In this document: one piece after another, positions 1-8,703 of the stretch
How positions within the stretch are numbered: position 1 is the first letter of the stretch
How the letters are laid out: each line of letters starts with the position of its first letter
NCBI GenBank assembly: GCA_951799425.1
Contig: OX637395.1
Coordinates: 10,456,451-10,520,450, forward strand
DNA: 64,000 nt
Source of the DNA: Ilex aquifolium
Taxonomy: Eukaryota > Streptophyta > Magnoliopsida > Aquifoliales > Aquifoliaceae
Direction of reading: 5' to 3'
Translations under genes and position numbers: made by a program
The notes under the pieces: model-generated
The model's input: the letters and a program-made list of their open reading frames with translations, nothing else
Databases searched by the model: none
Told to the model about the DNA's origin: nothing

Positions 1-942
1 AAATGTAAACGTTGTCGTTTTTAGTGCTAGGGGAAAAATGAAACATTTTAAAGGGTAATATGAGCCATTTATTCTAGCCCCAACGACATCGACAGAGAGG
101 AGGAGAACTGGAGAAGATTTAGTTGTTTGACATAGCAGCCCCAACGACATCGTTATTCGTTCCAAATTTGATTCAAGCATTCAACGATCTGATTGAGGTT
201 CTTTTTTTTTTTCCTTTCTAGTTTTGCTACTTTTGTGGTTTTCATATTTTTGGTTTAAAAAATAAAGTTAACATCGCTATTTTAAGGGCTGTGGAAAAAA
301 ATGAAACGTTTTAAGGAGCCATTTGGGCTATTTGTTTCAGCCCCAACAACATCAACAGAGAGGAGGAGAACCGGAGAAACTTTCGACTGTTCGGCATATC
401 TGCCCCAACGATATTGCCATTCGTTCCGGATTTACTTCAAGGATTCAATGATATGCTTAAGGTGGTTTTTTTTTTTTTTCATGTGTTTGCTATTTTTTGT
501 GGTTTACATGTTTTGGGGTTGGAAAAAAAAAATGAATGTCATCATTTTAAGGGCTGGTGGAAAAAAATTAAACGTGTTAAGGGGCCATTTGGTCCAACCC
601 CAATGACATCAACAGAGAGGAGGAGAACTGAAGAAGACTTCGGGTGTTCAACATATCAGCCCTGACGACATCGTCATTCGTTCCGGATTTACTTCAAGTA
701 TTCAATGATCTGCTTCAGGTTCTTTTTCTTTTTTTTTTGGTTTTTTCTGGTTTTGCTACTTTTATGGTTTGCATGTTTTGGGGTTAAAAAAAAAGAAGTG
801 AACTTTGTCGTTTTAAGGGCTGGGGAAAAAAAATGAAACATTTTTAAGGGGCCATTTGTGCTAGCCCCAACGACATCGACATAGAAGTGGATAACTGGAG
901 AAGACTTCTGTTGTTCGGCATATCAACCACAACGATATCACT
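1..942. repeat. Host tandem repeat, units of about 260 bp, interrupted by element A
   Basis: Three and a half diverged copies of a unit of about 255-268 bp are visible. A landmark close to 'gccccaacgacatcgacaga' recurs near positions 78, 342, 597 and 865. Each unit then has a second 'cccaacgacatcg'-like segment, a 'ttcaatgatctg' segment and a T-rich tract. The last copy is cut at 942 by element A and resumes at 14953. The left edge is outside the window. The short open frames here (for example 301-606) run through T and A tracts and look accidental. The array may be a duplicated piece of a gene's 5' region or a small satellite; I do not recognise it. Confidence 0.75.
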
Positions 943-1657
943 TGATGGCGTAAACTCGAGCGTACGAGCTATGGGATTGGATTGTGTGTTATGTACGATC
1001 CACGTAGGGCTTGATATGATATCTGAGCTACAAGGCTCGTGAATTGGTGGATGAATGTTCTAATCAATCGATGTGTAGTGTGTGAAATGCAGTAGATATA
1101 TAGTGGTTCACCGGCTAATGAGCTCGGCTAATCCACTCTCTAATGGAGACTCTTACTCCTTTCTCTTTATTGATTAAAAGTGGAATATGTTACAGCAGAA
1201 TACTCAGGGTATCAGGGTTTTTCATCTCCCCCCCTCCATGGAGGCTGTCCTTCCCTTTTATAGCCTCATGCTTACCTCTAATCCGGAGTTATCTCCTACA
1301 TTGAAGGGATTACGCCCTATCTTCATCTACAATCTCGGAGTGGCCTTACCTTCCCATAGCTGGCTTCAAACGACGAGATCTTTGCCCTTCATCGTGGGAT
1401 TCTTCCCTTGGTTTAAGGAGAGGATCTTGGCGGGTTACGGGTTTTGTGCCTTGGATTGGCTCAGTTTCTGTTATGGATGTGTCTGCTGTCATCTTGCTGC
1501 CTTCTGGTCATTTCTCAGTTCGTGTGTTCAGCTAGGAGCTCTAGTGCTAGTTGGAAGAGCTCAGACCCTTGCTGGATGAGCTCTGCTTACTCTACCTGAG
1601 CTCCCGAGCTGAGCTTACTATCTGAGCTCGTGCCTGGGTTTATTTTAGGCATCATCA
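943..1657 (-). repeat. Element A left LTR (3' LTR in sense orientation)
   Basis: 715 bp, TG...CA, nearly identical to 14238-14952. The end facing the internal region is rich in GAGCTC and AGCTC words. The open frame 1187-1579 inside it has no recognisable product. Confidence 0.96.
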
Positions 1658-1672
1658 GTTGCCTCCCAGCCC
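1658..1672 (-). promoter_or_regulatory. Element A polypurine tract
   Basis: On the minus strand this reads GGGCTGGGAGGCAAC directly before the left LTR. It matches the position and purine content expected for the plus-strand primer of reverse transcription. Elements B and C have the same tract with one more G. Confidence 0.85.
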
Positions 1673-1724
1673 TTGCCTTAGGTTAGCTTAGGTAAGGGCT
1701 GACCTACACAGACTGAGTTAGACC

Positions 1725-1832
1725 AGCACGTGGCTAGCACGTGGCTCGAGGATTTTTGACGGTTTGCAGCAATTATTTCTTTCCTCGATTCCCGCGCACG
1801 TCTCAGCCCACGTCCCTCAGGCTTTAAATATT
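1725..1832 (+). promoter_or_regulatory. Putative promoter of antisense gene 1 in element A
   Basis: Outside the LTR and pointing into the + strand genes are two CACGTG boxes (1727-1732 and 1738-1743), a TTCCCGCG word (1789-1796) and a TATA-like TTTAAATA (1823-1830). The same order occurs in element C with one CACGTG box. The TATA-like site is about 480 bp upstream of the ATG at 2308. CACGTG is a common plant G-box; binding and transcription start are inferred only. Confidence 0.5.
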
Positions 1833-2307
1833 CAAAACGGCTACCTGAACCGTTTCTTCACACTATTCATCTTCCTCGCTGCCCTTCGTCTCTGTTCTCT
1901 CTGTGATTTCGGACCTTCTTACTCGAACCTTTCTATTTTCTTGCCCGAAATCGAATTCCTAGCCCTCGTTTCGAAGATTCGCATCGCCTCCTTCCTCCGA
2001 TAGTGCTCCAGGCTTCCGTTCGCCGTTATTTCTGAGTTAGGTACGTCCTTTGCCCTTTTCTCTTCCTCATTTTGCTCTGGATCCCTCGAATTCGAGGTGG
2101 TTGCTGCATTTCTGGGCTTTTCGATTCTTTTACTTTTGGAATCGTGATCATTGCTTAGCCCCCCTTCCTCATTTCGTCGATTGGAGCTCCATAGTTCATA
2201 TCCTTGCCGTCGGGAGTTACTGTGCTGACCCAAGGGTTATTGCAGAGTGCCTGACCCGTGCCCCTCCGCTTTATCGTTCCTTTAATCTTCCTTTTTCTCT
2301 TCCTATC

Positions 2308-4930
2308 ATGTCTGCCTCTTCTGGAGCCACTCGCTCCTCTGTATCACTTTTAGGGTCTAGGTCAGCCGAAGAGGATACTGAATTAGAGGAGATAGGTGAC
2401 GAAATTGATAACTTTCCTGGTGTGGAGGCTGCGGAAACCGAGGTGGGTACCGAGGAGCCTCCCTCTATTTCCTCTCCCGTGCCCCCCAGACCTGATAAAG
2501 GCAAAGTCAAGGTGAGTGGAGTCGGGGTTGAAGAGAGGATTTCGTATTTGGGGTCTGCCTTCCGGCATGCCGAGTCTGTGGGCTACAGCAGAGAGGCCCC
2601 TGGGCTAATGAAAACTTATAAGATTCGGTATGGTTTTCCTCCTGGGGTTGCTCTGTCTACTACGTAGAACCAGTACGCAATAGGGTCTGCTTCTTTCTTG
2701 CCGCCTTTGATAACGGTCTTCGCTTTCCTCTGCACCCCTTCATCAAGGCTATTCTGCAACACTTCCGTGTGTGTCCCTCCCAGATTTCCCCCAACTTCTA
2801 TGGCGTCACGGTTGGTTTTTTAGTCATCTTCAAGAAGCATAAGCTCGGGGTTCCTAGCGTTTCTCTGTTTCAAGAGTTTTTTAACGTCAAACCGACCTCT
2901 GAAGGCTTCTTGTATGCCTCTAAGCATGCCAACGTTAGGCAGCTTATCTCTAACATTCCTTCCTCTCATAAGCACTGGAAGGAGCATTTCTTTTTTGTCG
3001 GGGGCATCAATTGGGAGTATAATCCTGCTGATAAGACAGATACACTCGGTATCCCTACAGCTTGGACTGAACCAGACAACTTGCGTGAGTCTTTACTCGA
3101 GTCTGCTGAGCTCTGATCTGGAACTTATAGGCCTCTTGCCTTTCTCTTACTTGTACCTTTTCTTCTTTTCAGGTGGTCGTCTTGAGCTCAGCCCTGAAGA
3201 TAATAAAGTGCTGGCAAAGTTGGCGAAGATTAAACCGGAAAAGTACGCTGACCTGATTGAGTTGAAAAATTTGGTGCAGCTAGGTCTGAGCCCTCCTGCG
3301 GTGACTTTAGCGATTCCATTATCTGTTTTAGGGGCTGACAAAGGTAATTTCATCGTCTCTTGCTCTCCTCTCTTCATAATCTTTCCTTCTCTTTTTCCTT
3401 TTTTTTTTTTTTTCTTTTTTACATTTTCCTGCTTCATCCAGACCTTCCAGGTCCTTCTACTATGAAGTCTACCCCAGAAGAGCTTCAGGCCAAAATTGCA
3501 GAGCTGATGGAAGGTGGCAGGTCTGGGAAGCGCAAAGCTCGGGTCGGCTCAGGGAGCGGTCCAACCACTCGAGCTAAGATCCCCAGAGTGGAAGTGCCTC
3601 CTCCCTCCTCTGCTACTACAAAATTGGTTCCCATCAAGGCACCGCCCTCCTCATCCGGCATCCCTCAAGACGTAGTCATCTCTCCTCCTCCAGTGGCCCA
3701 TCCTGGGTCGGGGGCTGCTCAAAAGGGAGATCAGGCTTCCCCTTCCTCCTCTGAGGTCAAAGAAGCTTTGGGAGTGATCCCTGACCTCCAACCCAGAAAG
3801 GTCTCATATACTGCCTCTGGGAAAACCGAGAGAAAATCTGAAGAAGATGAGGATTCCTTTTTTGACAACATGGACCTTGCTGCAGGGGCTCTTTCTTCTA
3901 TTTTCACTGAGTCTGATGTTCTGAAGGCTGCTTCTATGCCTCTTGAGGAATCCATTTCTTCAGCTCTTCAGGGAGCAGCTGCTGTAAGCACTGCCACTTC
4001 TCCTTCTTCAATTATTTTTGTTTCGTGGACTCATGCGTTCTTTCACATTTTCAGGCTGTCCTTCATGTGAATGGTCTACTGCATCGGGTTCGGTCCCAAG
4101 AGAGCTCTTTTCAGGTCTTGAAAAAATATAAGACCAAGGTTTCTGAACTGTCTCTTGAGAACGAAAACCTTAGAGTCCGGGTGGAGAGCCTCACAACGAA
4201 GATGGAGAGCCTCAACGAGCAGACGGTGAAGCAAGCCTCCGACCTCAAACACACACTGACAGTCAAGGTCAGAGCTGAGGAGGGGGAAAAGAAGGCTCGG
4301 GATGAGCTGAAGTTGGTTAAGGAAGACCTGCAGCTTAAAGTTGAGGCGTGGTCCAAGGCTAACCAGGAGGCGTTTGACGCCAAGAAGGAGCTCATCCAGG
4401 CCAATCAAGATTATCTTGCCCTCAGTGAGGCTAACGGCAAACTCTGCGAGGAGCTTGAGGAGCAGAAACGTTTGGTCCAGCAGAGGGACGAAGGGATCGC
4501 TGAGCTGAGGGATGAGGCCACCACCTTGTGGGCTACTGGATGGCTTGCCTTTAGGCGCAAGGCTATCAAAGCTTTCCCAGACCTTGACTTCAATTTCTCT
4601 ATCCCTACCGCAGAAGAAATGGAGGAGTCTAGCTCTGATAACGAGGAGGGTGCCTCGGTTCTCTCAGCGGCAGCCTTAAGTCAAGACACAGCTGCCCCTG
4701 GGACCTCTGGGGCTTTTATCGTGCTTCCTGAGCCTCCAGTGGTGACTTTTGAGCTTCCTGCAGCTGCCCCCGTTGTTCTTGCCTCTACACCATTTTCAGC
4801 TGACTTGATGGTTGAAGCCCTTGCTCAAGATTCGGGATCGACAGAAGCGGGGGCCCCAGGCATTTCTGTTACTTCTGTTGCTGAGGGCCCCTCAGCCGAG
4901 TTGCATGATCCTGCAATTACTCCCTCTTAG
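2308..4930 (+). pseudogene. Antisense gene 1 of element A, four exons, frameshifted
   Basis: Exons 2308-3084, 3173-3343, 3442-3983 and 4055-4930, all with GT donors and AG acceptors. The ATG at 2308 gives MSASSG, shared by all three elements; the frame is open upstream but has no earlier conserved ATG. Exon 1 encodes a globular core with an HP...CPSQISP pattern and an HWKEHFFFV segment. This resembles the plant 'putative gypsy type transposon' domain (Pfam Transposase_28) from memory of the pattern. Exon 3 is Ser/Pro-rich with a KRKAR stretch; exon 4 is a long coiled coil with an Ala/Pro-rich tail. Compared with element C, 19 bp are missing near 2656, which shifts the frame and stops it at 2667; everything downstream keeps its frame and splice sites. 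Function unknown. Confidence 0.85.
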
Positions 4931-6524
4931 AACTTTTTCCATACTCATGTAACTCTTATTTTCCATTGTACATCAACCTTGTGTTTTGAAATACGAACTT
5001 CATGGGGCAGTTTCTAATTTTTCTGAATTTTGCTTTGAATTGATGTGTGATTGAGTTGAATTGTGATTTGAGACATAAGCCAGTTTTGCCTCTATTCTCT
5101 TGCGCTTTTTGATCTTTCTTCTTCTTGTATTCCCCTTGCCCCCTTTTGTTTTAAGGGGTGCTGTGCACTTCTTGAAACAAAATTACTAGACCTGAGGAGT
5201 ATAGAAGACTTGGTGTTGAGTCCAAATGACCTCCCCTGAGTCGTTGAGTTCGGTAGTTGGTATACTAGGGATCCACTCCCTATTCTTCTTTATTCTGGGC
5301 CACACAACTCGGTATTGTGAACTAGCGAGCTCTTTCTGAGCTGCATAGCTCAGATTTTTGAGCTTAAGAATTCTTGCCGAGCTACACAGCCCTTTTCACA
5401 AATTTGAATTTTGTTTCATTTGGTTTTTTGTCTGAACTTTAAAAGTTCTAGCTGAGCTTCATGGCTCTTCTAATGGTCTCCTACTTCGAGAAGAGCTAGG
5501 GCCTTGTGCTATTTTGTGGTCTTCATCTTGTTTCTCCATTGCTGATTCACATATTCACGTACACCTTTGACTTGCACTTGCACACTTACTTATTTTGCTT
5601 TATGCTTGAGATGTAACTTCTTTTCCCCCTTTTTCTTTGAGGGGTGCTGTGCACTTCTTGAAGCAGAATTACTAGATTTGAAGAGTACAGGAGACTTGGT
5701 GTTATGCTCAACTGCTACTCCTGGGCTTTTGAGCTCGGCAATTGGTCTCTTAGGGATCCAGTCCCTATTTTTCTTTATTCTGAGCTGCTCAGCTTGATAT
5801 CCCGAACTGATGTGATCCTTCTGAGCAACATAGCTCGAGTTTGCGAGCCTATGAGCTCTTGCTGAGCTATACAGTTCGTCTTCTGAACCTGAAAGCTCTT
5901 ACTGAGCTTTTTTGGCTCTTTTGTCTGAACTAGACAGCAAATTTCAATGCTCCATATTTGTGAGAATAAAGAGCTTTCTTCTGCGTTTTACTTTTCTCTT
6001 CCCCCCACCTTGCTTCGAGGAGTGCTTTAAGCCTTCTTTAAGCAAGGCTGTCAACTTTTACACGTTGCTAAATTTCTTTGATGAACCGAGGAATCCATCA
6101 GGGACTCTTCTTTTCTAGCGTGGGCAGGGCTCTTAGAATTGCAGGCTTTCAAGATTTGCTATTCAAGCGCTCTGAGTTTAAATATGGAGGATATGTTGCT
6201 TGGTGGGGTCACAATTCTTTGTAGGTTGTTTTGAGTGCAAAATAGGAGGGGTAGTCTCTTTCCCCGCCTTTTTCTCCAACCGTTTTCCATAACCGCAACC
6301 ACTTTCCATAACCGCATCCACTTTCCATAACCGCAACTATCTTTATTATTCAAGAAACTAAACAGGCAACTGATTCCCCCTTATTTGACTCTTGGTTTCC
6401 TGGAAAGTTCCCAACTTTTCTTAAGCTTCTTACCATCTGTTGGATTCCTCTTTCCCTCTCTTGCATGAAATATTCTTGACTTTCTTCTTGTTTTGTTGCA
6501 TCTTTTTCCTTACCAACAATTCCG
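4931..6524. other. Noncoding spacer between antisense genes 1 and 2, element A
   Basis: No credible gene. A segment of about 170 bp at 5135-5300 recurs diverged at 5617-5790 ('aggggtgctgtgcacttctt' in both), a local duplication; element C has one copy. Much of 5300-5930 consists of short inverted repeats of the form GAGCT-n-AGCTC. Three 19-bp-spaced copies of TTTCCATAACCGCA precede gene 2. Confidence 0.7.
6283..6336 (+). repeat. Three 19-bp repeats upstream of antisense gene 2, element A
   Basis: TTTCCATAACCGCA starts at 6284, 6303 and 6322, about 190-240 bp before the ATG at 6525. Element C has the same motif in four or five copies at the matching place. The AACCG core resembles MYB-type sites, so a promoter role is plausible but only inferred. 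Confidence 0.6.
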
Positions 6525-7613
6525 ATGGCTGCTTCTGTTTCTTCTCTGTTCCAGGAACGTGCCTCCTTTGGAATTGAATGGGAGTGGCACTGTCGCCACC
6601 TGTCTCCTTCAATACTTGAATCTTCTGATTTGGTGGATATCAAGAAACGGTTTTTTCCTGATCTTGACTTGCCTTTGCGAGTTCCTACCTCCGACGAGCC
6701 CTGCAACTACCTTCCCCGAGGGGAAGTCTGCCTTTTTGAAGGTGCCATGGACATGGGGCTTCGCCTTCCCATTCACCCGGCCATAGGGCGAGTCCTTGCC
6801 TACTATGGCCTATGTCCTTCTCGCCTTTCCCCACGAGGGTGGGCCGTTATGGTAAGCTTCTTCCTGTTCTGCCGCCTGCATGGCCTCGGCAGGTTCCCTT
6901 ATGTCTCTGAGTTTTTGTACTTCTTCGAGATCGAGGAAGACGATGCCCCCTGCTTCAGCTTCTTCCATTTGAGGAATTCTAAGTTACGTCCTTTGGTTCT
7001 AGGCCTTCCCCTCAATCCTGAAGGATGGTCTAAACGTTTCTTTTTCGTTTCTGGGGAGTCTTGGAGATCTCCTGAGGACCGCTGTCGTGAAGCTAGGGTC
7101 CCGCGGTCCTGGAAGAGCTTCTCTCATACTGGTAAGCTCGAGCTGAGCTCTTTTGAATATTTCTTTTTGGAGACGCGTTCTTACTATGTGATTGTCTGTG
7201 CAGGTCCACCTGATCTGGATGTACCAGGGATGGTGAATATCAATGAGTTGCTGCTTGCGGAGTCTAGGACTTATTCCAGGCTGATGACGAGTGCAAACCT
7301 CTATTTGCTTGGGGTTGAGGCTACTGAGTTTGAGTTTTCCTCTGTTCCTTATCCCTCCTGGACCTCTTTCTCTGATTCTGATGAGGATGAGGACTCTGAC
7401 GAGGGTGGAAACACCGGCACGAGTTCAAGGAAGCGTAAGAGGGATGGTTCCTCTTCTCCTGGCTCTCTGTCCACCATCTTCCTTACCCCCATGGGTCAGA
7501 AGCTTCTTGATTCACTTCACAGGGCTGAGCGGGATAGGGACGAGCTGAAGAAGGAGAATGCTAGCCTGAAGGAAGAGGTTGTTGAGCTGAGGTCTCAACT
7601 TAAAAAAGACTAG
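6525..7613 (+). CDS. Antisense gene 2 of element A, two exons, intact
   Basis: Exons 6525-7131 and 7204-7613 join to 338 codons. The 72-bp GT-AG intron is itself open, so an unspliced product is also possible. The ATG at 6525 gives MAASVSS, conserved in all three elements. The core has RLPIHP near residue 80, then CPSRLSP and a GWSKRFFF segment near residue 168. It is a relative of the antisense gene 1 core, with the intron at the same point after an IP-x-x-W motif. The second exon has an acidic stretch (SDSDEDEDSDEGG), a basic KRKR nuclear-localisation-like stretch and a C-terminal coiled coil ending LKKD. I infer a nuclear coiled-coil protein; the molecular function is unknown. The gene points towards the 3' end of pol. 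Confidence 0.87.
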   Translation: MAASVSSLFQERASFGIEWEWHCRHLSPSILESSDLVDIKKRFFPDLDLPLRVPTSDEPCNYLPRGEVCLFEGAMDMGLRLPIHPAIGRVLAYYGLCPSRLSPRGWAVMVSFFLFCRLHGLGRFPYVSEFLYFFEIEEDDAPCFSFFHLRNSKLRPLVLGLPLNPEGWSKRFFFVSGESWRSPEDRCREARVPRSWKSFSHTGKLELSSFEYFFLETRSYYVIVCAGPPDLDVPGMVNINELLLAESRTYSRLMTSANLYLLGVEATEFEFSSVPYPSWTSFSDSDEDEDSDEGGNTGTSSRKRKRDGSSSPGSLSTIFLTPMGQKLLDSLHRAERDRDELKKENASLKEEVVELRSQLKKD

Positions 7614-7779
7614 GATCTTTATTTCCTTGTATCTTTATTTCTTTTCTTGAATGATACCAGACTATGAATCTTTTCGCACTTTTCCGAATGTTTATATTCT
7701 TAGATATTCTGAATTCTAGGTTTCTCATTCTTGAGTATGCATGTCCATATATGAGCTCTTGGTGTTCAGAATACGGACG

Positions 7780-7968
7780 TAGACGGAGAACAGAAGATCA
7801 TGTTTGCACTGACCTTAGTTCCAGTCTAGTTCCAAAGATCTGACCGCGAACATCGATGGAAAACAGAAGATCATGTGCGCACAGATCTTAGTCCCTGAAT
7901 GGTTCCACGGGTCGGACCCCGAACATCGAGGGAAAACAGAAGATCAGGTGTGTACAGACCTTAATCTT
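7780..7968. repeat. Tandem repeat of about 72 bp, about three copies, element A
   Basis: 'acagaagatca' recurs near 7790, 7864 and 7936 inside a diverged unit of about 72 bp ('gaccttagttcc', 'gaacatcga'). Element C has the same array at about 55110-55290. It lies in the untranslated stretch between the convergent ends of antisense gene 2 and pol. Confidence 0.75.
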
Positions 7969-8047
7969 TCCCCATGACTAGTGGTCCTGGCGCCCTTCCT
8001 ACACACTCGCGGACCCCAATGTGTTCAGAACAGCGGGTACAAAGATT

Positions 8048-8164
8048 GTTGGTGTTTCCAGGAAGAGACCAGCTTTGGATTCGACTGTTGGTGTCTCCAA
8101 GAAGAGACCAGCTTTGGATTCGACTGTTGGTGTCTCCAAGAAGAGACCATTCTTGAATTTTATG
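8048..8164. repeat. 39-bp tandem repeat, three copies, element A
   Basis: 'gttggtgtctccaagaagag' starts (with small changes) at 8048, 8087 and 8126, exactly 39 bp apart. Element C has two copies at about 55392-55470. Confidence 0.85.
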
Positions 8165-8632
8165 AGCCTTGAAGCTTGTATGAGCTGAAGAGCTCACCTT
8201 TCTTATATAAGCTTTGAAGCTTATCTTTATTTATGAGCTGAAGAGCTCATCTTTCATTTATAAACTTTGAAGCTTATCGTATATTTATGAGCTGAAGAGC
8301 TCATCTTTCATTTATAAGCTTTGAAGCTTATCGTATATTTATGAGCTGAAGAGCTCATCTTTCATTTATAAGCTTTGAAGCTTATCGTAAATTTATGAGC
8401 TGAAGAGCTCATCTTTCATTTATAAGCTTTGAAGCTTATCGTATATTTATGAGCTGAAGAGCTCATCTTTCATTTATAAGCTTTGAAGCTTATCGTATAT
8501 TTATGAGCTGAAGAGCTCATCTTTCATTTATAAGCTTTGAAGCTTATCGTATATTTATGAGCTGAAGAGCTCATCTTTCATTTATAAGCTTTGAAGCTTA
8601 TCGTATATTTATGAGCTGAAGAGCTCATCTTG
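8165..8632. repeat. 54-bp hairpin-rich tandem array, about 8 copies, element A
   Basis: Each 54-bp unit contains two inverted repeats: TGAGCTGAAGAGCTCA and ATAAGCTTTGAAGCTTAT. The units are nearly identical, suggesting recent expansion. The array ends about 70 bp from the pol stop codon. Element C has the same unit in about 15 copies. Tandem arrays in this region are known for Tat/Ogre-type elements. Confidence 0.93.
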
Positions 8633-8703
8633 TTTGGAAATCATATTGATGGTGAATAAAGGACTGGTTTATTCTTAAAAAATGGCTCTATTACAAGTGA
8701 CAC

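Noticed and set aside
1187..1579. Open frame in the left LTR of A, repeated in the right LTR at 14377-14874
   Set aside because: It follows only from LTR identity. The C LTR of the same family does not keep it, and no domain is visible.
2050..2307. Upstream extension of antisense gene 1 (also 49803-50060 and the matching part of B)
   Set aside because: The frame is open and partly conserved in all three, but it begins without an ATG and the conserved ATG is MSASSG. I treat it as a leader, though a noncanonical start or an upstream exon cannot be excluded.
2308..7613. Reading the + strand genes as host genes that A happened to enter
   Set aside because: The same genes, introns and order occur in B and C, each bounded by LTRs and target duplications, so they are part of the elements.
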